In this document: piece by piece, positions 1-8,797 of the stretch | How positions within the stretch are numbered: the first letter of the stretch is position 1 | Layout of the letters: each line of letters starts with the position of its first letter | Origin: an uncultured Kiritimatiellota bacterium | GTDB taxonomy: Bacteria > Verrucomicrobiota > Kiritimatiellia > RFP12 > DVOR01 | NCBI GenBank assembly: GCA_944389565.1 | Contig: CALXMV010000007.1 | Coordinates: forward strand, 16,965-80,964 | DNA: 64,000 nucleotides | Reading direction: 5' to 3' | Program-made: the position numbers and the translations under genes | Notes under the pieces: generated by a model | What the model was told of the DNA's origin: nothing | The model's database searches: none | The model's input: only the letters and a program-made list of their open reading frames with translations

Positions 1-36
1 CGTTTCATGGGGACTTTCGTGGCCGGCGGGCGTGCC

Positions 37-825
37 TCAGCGGGCGTTCAGTTCGGCGATGGCGGCGGGAAGGTCGCCGAATCGGTCGATGACGAGGTCG
101 GCACCGGCGGCAAGGTAGGCCGCTCGGGTCTTTTCCTTGAGCGCGGCCATCTCGGTGGCGGAGAGCGCGGCGGCCTCGGAGGCGGAGAGGCCCAGGAGGT
201 TGGAGGCGGTGAGGATGCCGATGGAGCGGGCGCCGGCGTTCTTGCCCTCTCGGATGTCGGAAAGGGTGTCGCCGACCTTGACGACGCGCTCGGCGGGCCA
301 AACGTTGAGGCGGCGCATGCATTCATAGACCATGAATGGGGTGGGGCGGCCCAACCCGCCGGTCTGGTCTGGCGTGACGATGCAATCGGGCGCATAACCT
401 TCGCGGGCGGCGACGGGAGCCACACGTTCCATGATTTCCGAAGAGTAGCCGGTGGTGGAACCGATTTTGAGGCCTGCGGCACGAAGGGCGGCGACGGTCT
501 CGGGGACGCCGGGGATGGGGTGGCTGAAGTCCGCGACGACTTGCCGGAGGGTTGCCTCGAAGGCTTCGTACAGGGCATCGATGTCGGCCTCAGTCCACGA
601 ACAGCCTTGGGCGCTTTCCCAGAGGCGGGTGCCTTTCTCCGTGGAGAGCATGGCGCGGATGTGGGCGCGTTTCTCCATGCCCATGGGGGCGTTGATGTCG
701 GCGCGGTCGAAGTGCAGGCCACGCGCGGCGAAGGTGCGTGCGAAAACTTGGACGGGGGCCTGAGAGCCGTAATCGGTGGTGGTGCCGGCCCAGTCGAAAA
801 CGATGAGCGCGATGGGGGCTTTCAT
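37..825 (-). CDS. phnX: phosphonoacetaldehyde hydrolase
   Basis: This 262-residue HAD-superfamily enzyme should split phosphonoacetaldehyde into acetaldehyde and phosphate, the last step of 2-aminoethylphosphonate breakdown. The N-terminus carries the family motif FDWAGTT with the nucleophile Asp11. Lys52 in MGMEKRAHI is at the position of the Schiff-base lysine of the cap domain. KVGDTLSDI near residue 184 is the HAD acidic motif. An AAAGG-type ribosome site precedes the ATG. No phnW transaminase is visible, and the next gene downstream lies outside the window. The full family length and all motifs are present, so the call is firm. Confidence 0.95.
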   Translation of the reverse strand: MKAPIALIVFDWAGTTTDYGSQAPVQVFARTFAARGLHFDRADINAPMGMEKRAHIRAMLSTEKGTRLWESAQGCSWTEADIDALYEAFEATLRQVVADFSHPIPGVPETVAALRAAGLKIGSTTGYSSEIMERVAPVAAREGYAPDCIVTPDQTGGLGRPTPFMVYECMRRLNVWPAERVVKVGDTLSDIREGKNAGARSIGILTASNLLGLSASEAAALSATEMAALKEKTRAAYLAAGADLVIDRFGDLPAAIAELNAR

Positions 826-906
826 GATGTCATGCCTTTCGTTGCGGGGGAATCCCGTTTGCGCGTTACGATAGGCTTTGCGCGTGAGGGAAACATGAAA
901 GGCCGG

Positions 907-3012
907 TTAGTTTTTCGCGAAGGGCCGTACGAGGCGGAGGATCTCCTCGCCGTATTTGGCAAGCGTCCGCTCGCCGACGCCCGGGATGAGCGCCAGCTCG
1001 TCAAGCGTGGCCGGGCGTTTGCGGGCAATCGCGGCGATGGTGCGGTTGTGGAGGATCATGTAGGCGGGGCGTTGGAGGCGCTCGGCCTCGGTGCGCACCC
1101 ACGCGCGGAGCGCGGTGGCCAGTCCGGCCGTCGGCGGGGGGGGGCTCGCTTCCTCCTCGCACGGCTCCACGCGAGGCTGGGAGAGCGCGTGCGCGCGGCC
1201 TGTGTGAAAGACCGCGATGGCCGGGATCTCCGGCAAGCGGTCGAGCACCAAATCGTATCCCGCCGGGGTGAGCGTCATGGCGGAGAGGTAGCCATCGAGC
1301 TCCAAGGCCTGGCAGGTCTGCACGATCGCCTCGGGCGCGGCATCGGGCAGAAGCCCATAGGTCGAAAGCGCGCGCCACGCCTCGGGCGCGTCGCCGCGCA
1401 GGACGGCCGCGACCAGCGCGTAATCGCCCTGACCGCGCAAACGCGCCACGCACGAAAGTACCTTACGCAAATCGGTGAGGCGCGCGTCATCCGGCCGCAG
1501 GCGCGGCGGGAAGGCGCGGAGCGGATGGCAGACGTCACATTTGTCGCATGGGCGCATCGGGGTCTCCTCGCCAAAATAGGCCAAGAGGAAACGATGGCGG
1601 CAACCGCGCGCGTCCACGTAGTCGAGCAGGTCGCGCAGGCGCTGGCGATCGGCTGTCTCCTTTCGCGCGAGGCCGGCGCAGATCCGGTCGATCGCGGCAC
1701 GGTCGGCCTGCGGCGGCACGGTGATGACGGAATGGGGGGAGCCGATTCGGCGCGCCCGGGTGAGCAGTCGGTGCCGCTCGAAAAGGGCCACGAGGTTACG
1801 CACGGCCGAAGGCGATTTCAGCCCCGCGCAGGCGGCCCAGTCCTCGGCGCTCAGGCACGCTTCGCCATGCTCGCCCTGGGCGCAGGTGGCGCGGATGGCG
1901 GCATAGAGTTCGTGGACGTGTTCGGGCGGCGGGTTGGCCGACTCGATGAAGAACTCCTGCGTGCGCACGTCGGCGTAAGAGAAGAGCAGCTCGCACCAGG
2001 CGTAGGCACCGTCGCGCCCCGCACGCCCCACCTCCTGATAGTACGCCTCCAGGGAGCCCGGCACGTCCCAATGCACGACGAACCGGATGTCCGGCCGGTC
2101 GACCCCCATGCCGAAGGCATTGGTGGCCACCACCACGGGCGCGTGGCCGTGCATGAAGGCATCCTGCACGCGGGTGCGCTCCGCGTCTGGCATCGCGCCG
2201 TTGTAGGCCAACGCCCGCACGCCATGCTCGGCAAGCAGGGCCTGCACGCGCTCGACCATCTTGCGCGTGGCGCAATAGACGATGCCCGTGCGGAAGAACT
2301 CGACGATTTCCAGCAGACGTTCGAGTTTCTCGGCGTGCGAACGCACGCGCGTGACGTTGAGGCAGAGATTCGGGCGCTCGAAGCCCGTGACCAGGATCTC
2401 CGGCGGTTCGCGCCCCCCTTGCCCAAGACGCAGGTGCGTCAGGATGTCCGTGCGCACGCCGGCGGTGGCGGTGGCCGTCACAGCCAGGAGCCGCACGCGC
2501 GGCGGGAGCGCCGCCACGATCTCGCCCAAGTGAAGGTAGTCGGGACGGAAGTCATGGCCCCACGCGGAGATGCAGTGCGCTTCGTCGATGGCCAGCATGG
2601 CGAGCGGGGCCTCCCGCAACGCCTCCAGAAAAAGCGGGTTGCGGAAACGCTCCGGCGCCACGTAGACAAGTTTCACGCGCCCCGCGCGCAAAGCCGCGAG
2701 GCGCCGCGCGTGCTCCTCGGCGCCCAGCGTGGAGTTCAGGAACGTGGCCGGGACACGCCGTGCGGCCAAGGCGTCCACCTGGTCTTTCATCAGCGCGATG
2801 AGCGGCGAGACGACCAGCGTCACGCCTTCCATCATCAGCGCGGGCAATTGGAAGCACAGGCTCTTGCCCGAGCCCGTGGGCATGACGACCAACGCGTCAC
2901 GCCCACCCAGCACCGTCCGCACGATGCGCTCCTGGCCCGGCCGAAAGGCACGGAAGCCGAACCATCGCGCCAGCGCCGCGTGCAACGCGTCCATGCCGTC
3001 GCCGCGCGTCAC
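907..3012 (-). CDS. recQ: ATP-dependent DNA helicase RecQ
   Basis: RecQ is a 3'-5' superfamily 2 helicase acting in recombination and replication-fork repair. The N-terminal half has a Walker A motif (MPTGSGKS) and a DEAH box within AIDEAHCISAWGHDFR. Around residues 450-480 a zinc site reads CRHRF then CDKCDVC, and the C-terminal 75 residues look like an HRDC domain with the helix-hairpin LIPGVGERTLAKYG. The 701 residues exceed the roughly 610 of E. coli. The start shown is a GTG whose GTGA overlaps the stop of the upstream thioredoxin gene; an ATG six codons later (2994) is the alternative. Confidence 0.95.
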   Translation of the reverse strand: MTRGDGMDALHAALARWFGFRAFRPGQERIVRTVLGGRDALVVMPTGSGKSLCFQLPALMMEGVTLVVSPLIALMKDQVDALAARRVPATFLNSTLGAEEHARRLAALRAGRVKLVYVAPERFRNPLFLEALREAPLAMLAIDEAHCISAWGHDFRPDYLHLGEIVAALPPRVRLLAVTATATAGVRTDILTHLRLGQGGREPPEILVTGFERPNLCLNVTRVRSHAEKLERLLEIVEFFRTGIVYCATRKMVERVQALLAEHGVRALAYNGAMPDAERTRVQDAFMHGHAPVVVATNAFGMGVDRPDIRFVVHWDVPGSLEAYYQEVGRAGRDGAYAWCELLFSYADVRTQEFFIESANPPPEHVHELYAAIRATCAQGEHGEACLSAEDWAACAGLKSPSAVRNLVALFERHRLLTRARRIGSPHSVITVPPQADRAAIDRICAGLARKETADRQRLRDLLDYVDARGCRHRFLLAYFGEETPMRPCDKCDVCHPLRAFPPRLRPDDARLTDLRKVLSCVARLRGQGDYALVAAVLRGDAPEAWRALSTYGLLPDAAPEAIVQTCQALELDGYLSAMTLTPAGYDLVLDRLPEIPAIAVFHTGRAHALSQPRVEPCEEEASPPPPTAGLATALRAWVRTEAERLQRPAYMILHNRTIAAIARKRPATLDELALIPGVGERTLAKYGEEILRLVRPFAKN

Positions 3013-3983
3013 GGCGCGGGCGCGGCGTAGTCGGCCCGGGATTTCTCGATCATGGCGTTATACTCCTCGGGCGTGCCGAGGCCGGAGCGGAACTCCATCT
3101 GGGAGCCGTCCGGCGCCATGATGACGATGTAGGGGTAGAGGCGGCCGCTGTCGGTGACGGAGAAGGTCGCGAAGAAGGAGGCCAGCGTGGCCTCGTCGTC
3201 GCACGAGACATCCGCGTACAGGAAGTCGTCGGGGATCTTGACACGCCCGTCGCCGATCATGTTCCACACCTTCTGGCAATTGGTGCAATTGGTCCGGCCC
3301 ATCTGGACGAGGAGGAACTTGCCCTGCTTTTTGGCGTCCTCGATGGCCTTGTCCAGATCGTGCTCGCCGCGGCGCTTTTTGACGGCGATCTGTTCGCATC
3401 CCTCCGGCGTCGGGACGGCCGATTCCGCGAAGGGCTTGTCCGAGAAGGTCTGCGAGGTTTTCGCGGCAGGCGTCGGCGTGCCTTCGTAGTCGGCGATCGC
3501 GCGCTTGATCAGCGCGTTGTATTCGTCGGGCGTGTGGCGCCCCGCGCACGAGGCCAGCTGCGAGCCGTCCGGCCCGACAATCACCACATAGGGCAACCAA
3601 AAACCGTCCTCTTCGAGCGCGAAGCGGGATTCGAACTCCATGCGCATGGCATCGTCATCGCGCGAGATGTCGGCATAAACGAAGTTGTCGGGGATTTTGA
3701 CGCGGCCATCGGCGAGCATATGCCAGAGTTGCATGGTGTTGGTGCAATTCTGGCGCCCCACCTGGATGAAGGTGTACTTGCCCGCGCGTTTGGCCGTGTC
3801 GAGGGCCTTGAGCAGATCGTGCTCGCCCTTGGGCTTGACCACCTTGAGCTGAAGGTCCTTCCACTTTTCCCCAGGGATGGAGGAGGGCGCGTAGGGGCGG
3901 GGTTTCCCCTCGGCGGCGAGTTCCTGGGCGAACGCGCAAACCGTGAGCGCAAGCACGCAGAGAGTCGTAAAAATCAGACGCAT
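3009..3983 (-). CDS. secreted tandem thioredoxin-fold protein
   Basis: This 324-residue exported protein has a signal peptide (residues 1-20, ending CAFAQ) and two copies of a thioredoxin-like domain, about residues 45-165 and 200-318. The repeats share the spacing GR-x-NCTN, DGRVKIP and YADxS. The first has Cys80-TN-Thr83, so its second active-site cysteine is lost. The second has the complete Cys233-TN-Cys236. The start is chosen at the ATG followed by the signal peptide, with AAAGGA upstream and a TATAAT box 22 bases away. It is likely a periplasmic disulfide or redox protein; substrate unknown. It is co-transcribed with recQ. Confidence 0.8.
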   Translation of the reverse strand: MRLIFTTLCVLALTVCAFAQELAAEGKPRPYAPSSIPGEKWKDLQLKVVKPKGEHDLLKALDTAKRAGKYTFIQVGRQNCTNTMQLWHMLADGRVKIPDNFVYADISRDDDAMRMEFESRFALEEDGFWLPYVVIVGPDGSQLASCAGRHTPDEYNALIKRAIADYEGTPTPAAKTSQTFSDKPFAESAVPTPEGCEQIAVKKRRGEHDLDKAIEDAKKQGKFLLVQMGRTNCTNCQKVWNMIGDGRVKIPDDFLYADVSCDDEATLASFFATFSVTDSGRLYPYIVIMAPDGSQMEFRSGLGTPEEYNAMIEKSRADYAAPAP

Positions 3984-4005
3984 GGCACGATTCCTTTCGT
4001 TTCTG

Positions 4006-4011
4006 ATTATA
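4006..4011 (-). promoter_or_regulatory. extended -10 promoter of the thioredoxin-recQ unit
   Basis: On the minus strand TTTGG precedes a perfect TATAAT, giving a TGn extended -10. It sits 22 bases before the ATG of the tandem thioredoxin gene, leaving room for the AAAGGA ribosome site. Confidence 0.6.
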
Positions 4012-4075
4012 CCAAATCGGCTTGCCGCGCCATCGGGATTTTCTCCTGTTCGGAAGCGCGTGCGCATCGGCGTGG

Positions 4076-4915
4076 TCACAAGGTCCGGAGAAGCGCGGTG
4101 GCGAATGGGGTGGGGCGCTCGTAAAGCCCCAGCCCTTGGAGCCGGCGCACCGAGAGGCGGCAGTCGTGGGGGCGGGGGACGGTCGGCGGCGTGCGTTCCG
4201 GCAGACATTGCGTGGCCTCGCACCCCACCATGGGCGCCATCGTCAGCGCCATCAGGAACTTGGTCAGCGGTTCCTCTCCCGAGTAATGGACGATCCCCGC
4301 GAGACCGTCCCGGAGCGCCGGGAGCAGACGCACGATCTGCCGCGCGACGTCGGGCGTGAAGGTGGGATAACGGATGGCCAGGTCATCCATCGGCACGGCG
4401 GCCCCACGCGCGGCCACGAGATTCGCCGCAAGCACCGTCACCGCCGAGGCCCGCCAGTCGTCCGTCGGGCCGAAGAGGATGGGCACGCGCAGGGTCAACG
4501 CATGGGGCAGCCCGTCGAGCGCGGTCTCCGCCTCGGCCTTCTGCCGCCCATACGCGTTGATCGGGCACCGCGGCGCATCGACCTCGTAGGGTGGGGTGGT
4601 GCCGTCGAAAACGTAATCCGTGGAGATGTGGAGGAGGGGGATGCCCAAGGTCCCGAGCAGGGCGGGCAGGGCGACGTTCAGCGCCACGACTTGCGGGTCG
4701 GCGCTTTCGCAACGGTCGGGATGGCGCTGCGCCGCGCAATTGACGATGACATCCGGGGCGGCCGAGGCGAGACACTCCCGCACCTGCGCACCCTCCGTGA
4801 GATCAAGCGCGGCATGGGTGGGGGCGACGACGTCCCAGCCCGCGCGTCCCAGCGCGAGGCGGACCTGCCGGCCCAAGAGCCCAGAGCCACCGGTCAGGAA
4901 GACTTTTCCGTGCAT
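4076..4915 (-). CDS. RmlD-type NAD(P)-dependent sugar-nucleotide reductase
   Basis: This 279-residue short-chain dehydrogenase of the RmlD substrate-binding family resembles dTDP-4-dehydrorhamnose reductase and the MAT2B-like branch. The nucleotide site is TGGSGLLG at residues 8-15. The pattern HISTDYVFDG is followed by the catalytic YGRQK (Tyr-x3-Lys). It would reduce a 4-keto sugar nucleotide for surface polysaccharide, but no rmlA, rmlB or rmlC is nearby, so the substrate is unproven. The start is at 4915 rather than an in-frame ATG further upstream, because the Rossmann fold begins there. It overlaps the end of tatD by 22 bases. Confidence 0.8.
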   Translation of the reverse strand: MHGKVFLTGGSGLLGRQVRLALGRAGWDVVAPTHAALDLTEGAQVRECLASAAPDVIVNCAAQRHPDRCESADPQVVALNVALPALLGTLGIPLLHISTDYVFDGTTPPYEVDAPRCPINAYGRQKAEAETALDGLPHALTLRVPILFGPTDDWRASAVTVLAANLVAARGAAVPMDDLAIRYPTFTPDVARQIVRLLPALRDGLAGIVHYSGEEPLTKFLMALTMAPMVGCEATQCLPERTPPTVPRPHDCRLSVRRLQGLGLYERPTPFATALLRTL

Positions 4916-5640
4916 ATGCGCCCCAAATCGAAAAGCCGCCACGCGTTGGCGGTGGTCTGTTCGGCAAAGGCCCCCGGGGAGACGCCCCGGATGGCGGCGA
5001 GGGCGATCCCCGTGTCGCGCACAAAGACGGGGCGGTTGCGTTTCCCGCGATGCGGCACCGGCGCCAGATAGGGGGAGTCGGTCTCCACGAGAATCCGATC
5101 GGCGGGGACGAACCGCGCCACCTCACGCAGGGCGTCCGCATTGCGGAAGGTGACGATGCCCGAAAAGGAGATGGCATATCCCAGATCCAGGAAGTCACGC
5201 GCCAGCGGGATGCCGCCGGTATAGGAGTGGATGACGCCCGCCCGTGGGAGCGCCAAGGCGCGGAGCGTGTCGCGGGTGAGGGCATCGGCCTCGCGCGTGT
5301 GGACGATGATGGGCAGACCGAGCCGCTCGGCGAGCCGCGCCTGCGCCTCGAAGCGCTCCCGTTGGCGGTCGGCCGTCTCCGGCCCGCGCCAATGGAAGTC
5401 AAACCCGAGTTCGCCGATGGCCACGAGGCGAGGGTGGGGGGCGATCGTCGGGGGCGTGGCCTCGCACGACCAATCGTATCCCTGCGCGAAGGGGGCGCCG
5501 GAGGCCTCCGCGGTGGCGTTGAGCGCGGCGTTCCCGCCCACGGCGAGGACCATCACGCCGGCGGCCTCGGCCTCCGCAAGGAGCGCGGCCGCGTCATCGT
5601 CCGCCTCGAAGTGGCAGTGCGTGTCGATCCAGGTCGTCAT
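4894..5640 (-). CDS. tatD: TatD family metal-dependent hydrolase
   Basis: This is a 248-residue TIM-barrel metallohydrolase of the TatD deoxyribonuclease family. Metal ligands appear in the usual order: DTHCH at residues 6-10, GELGFDF near 77, HTRE near 114, HSYTG near 138 and ETDSPYLAP near 186. The family has 3'-5' DNase activity in quality control and repair. Its start overlaps the stop of the PEGA gene by four bases and its end overlaps the RmlD-like gene, so translation is probably coupled. Confidence 0.9.
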   Translation of the reverse strand: MTTWIDTHCHFEADDDAAALLAEAEAAGVMVLAVGGNAALNATAEASGAPFAQGYDWSCEATPPTIAPHPRLVAIGELGFDFHWRGPETADRQRERFEAQARLAERLGLPIIVHTREADALTRDTLRALALPRAGVIHSYTGGIPLARDFLDLGYAISFSGIVTFRNADALREVARFVPADRILVETDSPYLAPVPHRGKRNRPVFVRDTGIALAAIRGVSPGAFAEQTTANAWRLFDLGRICTEKSS

Positions 5641-6968
5641 GGCGTGGGCGTGAGGAAGCGTTTCGAACGGATCTCCCCGGGCAGGAAGGTGCGATACGTC
5701 CCCGGTTTGAGCTCCAGCGTCAGCGAGCCATCCCCGTTCTGCCGCGTGAAGACGCCGCGATAGGTGCCGAGGGCGGTTTTGACCTCGAGGTTGGGCTGAA
5801 AGGTGAGGCGCACGCGCAGGGAGACGGTCTCGTTCGGGGCGATGGTGACGGTGCGCGTGGCGTCGGCGTAACCGGCGGCCTTGAGCGTGAGGGTCGTGGG
5901 GCCGGGCGGCAACCGGATCTGCTCGATGGCCGAGGTGAAGCCCTCGCGTTGCGCGGGGCGCGTGGTAAGGAGCCGTTTCCCGCCGACCCAGACCTCGACG
6001 CGCCCAGGCTGGGTCTGCACCGAGAGCGTGCCGTAAATCTCCTTCAGGGCGAACTCCTCCACCTGCGTCGCGCCGCCTTTGAGCGTCACCATCCGCGAGA
6101 GATCCTCATGCCCGGGCAGGGAGACGCGGATGGTGTGGGCGCCCTCCGGCAATCCCGCCAACGTCAGATCCGAGGTGCCACGGAACTCGCCGTCCACGTA
6201 GACGCGTGCGCCCTCGGGGATCGTCGTCACCGTCAGCCCGGCCGGCAGCCGCTCCAACGCGAAGTCCAGCGGCACCTTGTCGCCCGCGGCGACGGTGATG
6301 TCATGGGTGATGGGCTTGTAGCCGTCCAAACGGATCGAAAGGGTGTGGGCGCCGGCGCGGATGCGATCGAGCGTGCAGGGGGTGCGCCCATGCTCCACGC
6401 CATTGACCAGGACGCGTGCGCCGGCGGGTTCGCTGGCCACCTCCAAGGTCGCGGAATCCGCCACCAACGTCGCGTCCACCACCCTCGGTTTGCCGTTCGT
6501 CAGATCCAGGCGGATGGCCTGATCCTGGAAGCCCGGCGCACGGACCACCACGCGATAGGCGCGCGGCTCCGTGAAAAAGGTGTGGAACGGCGTCTCGCCG
6601 AGCTCCGCGCCGTCGCACAGCACCGTGGCCGGCGTCTCCGAACGGAAGAGCACAGGGATGGGCTCGTGCTCCAACTCGAAGGGCTCATGGCGGCGTTCGC
6701 CTGGGCCGAGCGTGACGGTGCGGTATTGCGTCACGTACCCCGGCGCGGAGACGCGCAGGACGGTCGGCGTGCCGGGCGGCACCTCGACGGTGAACGCCTC
6801 CGCCGTCTTCTGCGGGCGATGGTCCACCCAGAGCGTTGCCGCGGGGTCGGCGGTCACCCGGATCACCCCCGGCAACGGCGCTTGAGCGAAAGCCGGCACG
6901 GTCGCCACCGCCATGAGGGCGAGTGCTGCCGCACGCGCCACGAAAGAGCGATTTTCCCGGTCGGCCAT
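5637..6968 (-). CDS. secreted multi-PEGA-domain protein
   Basis: This 443-residue protein has an N-terminal signal peptide (about residues 1-28, ending AFAQ) followed by at least five repeats of about 65-70 residues with the PEGA pattern: a strand ending AxVxVDG, then a turn with G-T/x-P, then AGxHTLxxxxxGY. Clear copies begin near residues 34, 103, 171, 238 and 310. PEGA domains are beta-sandwiches found in S-layer and surface proteins. The C-terminal 50 residues are a separate region. It starts one base after the FHA gene stop, so the two are likely a functional pair; no partner or ligand is evident. Confidence 0.8.
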   Translation of the reverse strand: MADRENRSFVARAAALALMAVATVPAFAQAPLPGVIRVTADPAATLWVDHRPQKTAEAFTVEVPPGTPTVLRVSAPGYVTQYRTVTLGPGERRHEPFELEHEPIPVLFRSETPATVLCDGAELGETPFHTFFTEPRAYRVVVRAPGFQDQAIRLDLTNGKPRVVDATLVADSATLEVASEPAGARVLVNGVEHGRTPCTLDRIRAGAHTLSIRLDGYKPITHDITVAAGDKVPLDFALERLPAGLTVTTIPEGARVYVDGEFRGTSDLTLAGLPEGAHTIRVSLPGHEDLSRMVTLKGGATQVEEFALKEIYGTLSVQTQPGRVEVWVGGKRLLTTRPAQREGFTSAIEQIRLPPGPTTLTLKAAGYADATRTVTIAPNETVSLRVRLTFQPNLEVKTALGTYRGVFTRQNGDGSLTLELKPGTYRTFLPGEIRSKRFLTPTP

Positions 6969-6969
6969 C

Positions 6970-8319
6970 TCAACGCCCTCCCTGCTTCAGATAACGGCCT
7001 TCGATCGAGAGCAGACGCTCCGTGGCCTCCATGTTGCGCGGATCGTCCCGATCCGGGATCATCCGGAGAATCTTCCGCAACGCTTCCGCCGCGGTCTCGT
7101 AACGTTGCGTGTTCAGCGCCTGATCCACCGCGAACGAGGCCTCTTGGTAGCGCTGCGCCAGCAAGTCCTCCGCCTCGCGCAACCCGGTCGCCAACGCCTC
7201 CGCGAAGGCGGGCTTCGGATTCAGCGTCTCCAGATAGGAGAGCCCTTGGCGATAGGCCGACACGCACTCGAAGAGCGTCTCGTCCGCGAGGTCGCGCTGC
7301 TCCCAGTAACGCCGCGCCACGCGCAACTGCTCCTCGCCCAACGCGCGCAGCTCCGCCACGGAATATTGCGTCGCCCAAGCGCCCAACTCGTTGCGGCCGA
7401 AGGTCTCCAGACGCTCGCACAGGGTGTCGAAGGCGCGATTGCGCACGTTCTCGGCCGTCCGCGACCAGACTTCCGGCCCCAAGACGACCGTCAGGCTTTT
7501 GCGTTGCAGACTCACACCGTCCGCGCTGCGCTCCGGGAAGAGCTGGCCGATTTTGCCGTACCCGGAATCCAGGAGCACCTTGCGCAGCTCGACCCGTGCC
7601 GTCTCGCCCAACGTCTTGGTTTTCGCGAAACTGCGATCCGCGTCACCTAGGTCGTCGATGGAGAGGGCGAGCACCCCGGCATTGTCGTAGGTCAGCGTGT
7701 AGCGGAAGAGGGTCCTGGCATCGATGGCGAGACGTTCGTAGCGGAACTCAAAGGGCAGGCTCTCGGGCGCGGTGAGCCGTTCGACGGGCACGCCCGTCCG
7801 TGCCTCGCCGGAACCGCCGGAAAAGGCGAAGATCGCCCAAGCGCCAAGGGCCAGAACGGCCACCGCCGAAAGCGCCACCAAAAGCCCGCGCACCGGCCTT
7901 GCCGCCCCGCTGGCCCCCGCGGAGGGCTCGGCCAACGCATCCGGCGACAAGCCCAGATCCACGGACTCCGGCAACGTCTCACCCGCAGGCTTGCCGGGCT
8001 CCGTCGGGCGAGGATCCGGCTTGGCGTCCGCCGCCAGGCGCACGCGCAGGGCCACGCCGCCCATGGATACCACATCGCCATCACGCAAAGGTTCCGGCTT
8101 GCCGCCAAGCGACACGCCATTCAGCGAAGTCCCGTTGGACGAGCCGAGATCTTGCACGGAGGCCTTCCCGTGCTCGATGGCGAACCGGCAATGCAGGCGC
8201 GACAACATGCCGTCCTCGAACTGAATGTCCGCCATACGCGAGCGCCCCAGCGTCGCCCCGGTGGGCGGCACCTTGAACCGCTCGCCCGTCTTCGGGCCGG
8301 TCAGCACCACGAGTTCCAT
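6970..8319 (-). CDS. FHA-domain membrane protein
   Basis: This 449-residue protein has an N-terminal forkhead-associated domain (about residues 1-95), with GATLGRS, SRLHC and SSNGT at phosphothreonine-binding positions. A Pro-rich linker, a single transmembrane helix (about 145-167) and a mostly helical external domain follow. FHA domains read Ser/Thr phosphorylation, so this looks like a receiver joining cytoplasmic kinase signals to an envelope function. The start is placed at 8319, where GAGGAAG lies seven bases before the ATG; the ATG six codons earlier lacks such a site. It heads an FHA - PEGA - tatD - RmlD-like operon. Confidence 0.8.
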   Translation of the reverse strand: MELVVLTGPKTGERFKVPPTGATLGRSRMADIQFEDGMLSRLHCRFAIEHGKASVQDLGSSNGTSLNGVSLGGKPEPLRDGDVVSMGGVALRVRLAADAKPDPRPTEPGKPAGETLPESVDLGLSPDALAEPSAGASGAARPVRGLLVALSAVAVLALGAWAIFAFSGGSGEARTGVPVERLTAPESLPFEFRYERLAIDARTLFRYTLTYDNAGVLALSIDDLGDADRSFAKTKTLGETARVELRKVLLDSGYGKIGQLFPERSADGVSLQRKSLTVVLGPEVWSRTAENVRNRAFDTLCERLETFGRNELGAWATQYSVAELRALGEEQLRVARRYWEQRDLADETLFECVSAYRQGLSYLETLNPKPAFAEALATGLREAEDLLAQRYQEASFAVDQALNTQRYETAAEALRKILRMIPDRDDPRNMEATERLLSIEGRYLKQGGR

Positions 8320-8346
8320 AACCGCTTCCTCATGCATAACGCCGCT

Positions 8347-8352
8347 AGTTTA
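8347..8352 (-). promoter_or_regulatory. extended -10 promoter of the FHA operon
   Basis: On the minus strand ATGC precedes TAAACT, an extended -10 lying 27 bases before the chosen FHA start codon. This is compatible with a short leader carrying the GAGGAAG site. Confidence 0.45.
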
Positions 8353-8427
8353 GCATATCCCAGCACCCATCGCCAAGAATACTTGCCAGATCGGTTCAAG
8401 AAACGGGAGGCATAAGGGGACGTGACG

Positions 8428-8520
8428 AAAGTCGGGAGGGTTTGGGCGAAAGTCGGGAGGGTTTTGGGCAAAAGTCGGGAGGGTTTGACCTGAAACCTCC
8501 TAGGGTCTGATCCGAAAACC
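8428..8520 (+). repeat. intergenic repeat cluster R1
   Basis: Three near-identical 21-22 base units starting AAAGTCGGGAGGGTTT occur in tandem at about 8428, 8449 and 8470. They are followed by a degenerate copy of the core (GAAACCTCCTAGGGTCTGA). The same motif occurs at R2, R3 and R4 elsewhere in the window. It lies between the FHA promoter and the 3' end of tRNA-Pro. Confidence 0.8.
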
Positions 8521-8700
8521 GTAATATTTAAGATAACACCGATTATGCGACGTGCCTTCAGGTTGGCAAAACCTGCACAAGAATCGTTTGCGGACATCTC
8601 GGCACCTCCCCTCCCCTGGCCCGTGAACAGAGGGCCAACACTTTGTCGGAAACGTCTGGGGACAAAAAAAGCGGCATGAAAAAGAATGCCGCGCGGAAAA

Positions 8701-8777
8701 TGGTCGGAGCGGAGGGATTTGAACCCTCGACAACCTGCTCCCAAAGCAGGTGCGCTACCAGGCTGCGCTACGCTCCG
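8701..8777 (-). tRNA. tRNA-Pro(TGG)
   Basis: The minus strand reads a complete cloverleaf. The 7-bp acceptor arms are CGGAGCG and CGCTCCG. The anticodon stem CCTGC/GCAGG closes the loop TTTGGGA with anticodon TGG. The T-loop is TTCAAAT. The discriminator is A and the 3' CCA is encoded. The length is 77 nt including CCA. It stands alone with its own promoter. Confidence 0.97.
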
Positions 8778-8791
8778 TGAAAAACGGGCGC

Positions 8792-8797
8792 ATTATA
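8792..8797 (-). promoter_or_regulatory. tRNA-Pro promoter
   Basis: A perfect TATAAT on the minus strand is preceded by GATTTGC (TGn extension) and lies 14 bases before the mature tRNA 5' end. It matches the -10 boxes of many protein genes in the window. Confidence 0.65.

Noticed and set aside
1..8. ATG on the minus strand at position 8, possible next gene after phnX
   Set aside because: Only two codons are visible and no clear ribosome site precedes it, so it cannot be supported.
7..3030. Plus-strand open frame of 1007 codons across phnX and recQ
   Set aside because: It is antisense to two well-recognised genes. High GC content removes stop codons in the shadow frame, and its translation has no domain and an odd composition.
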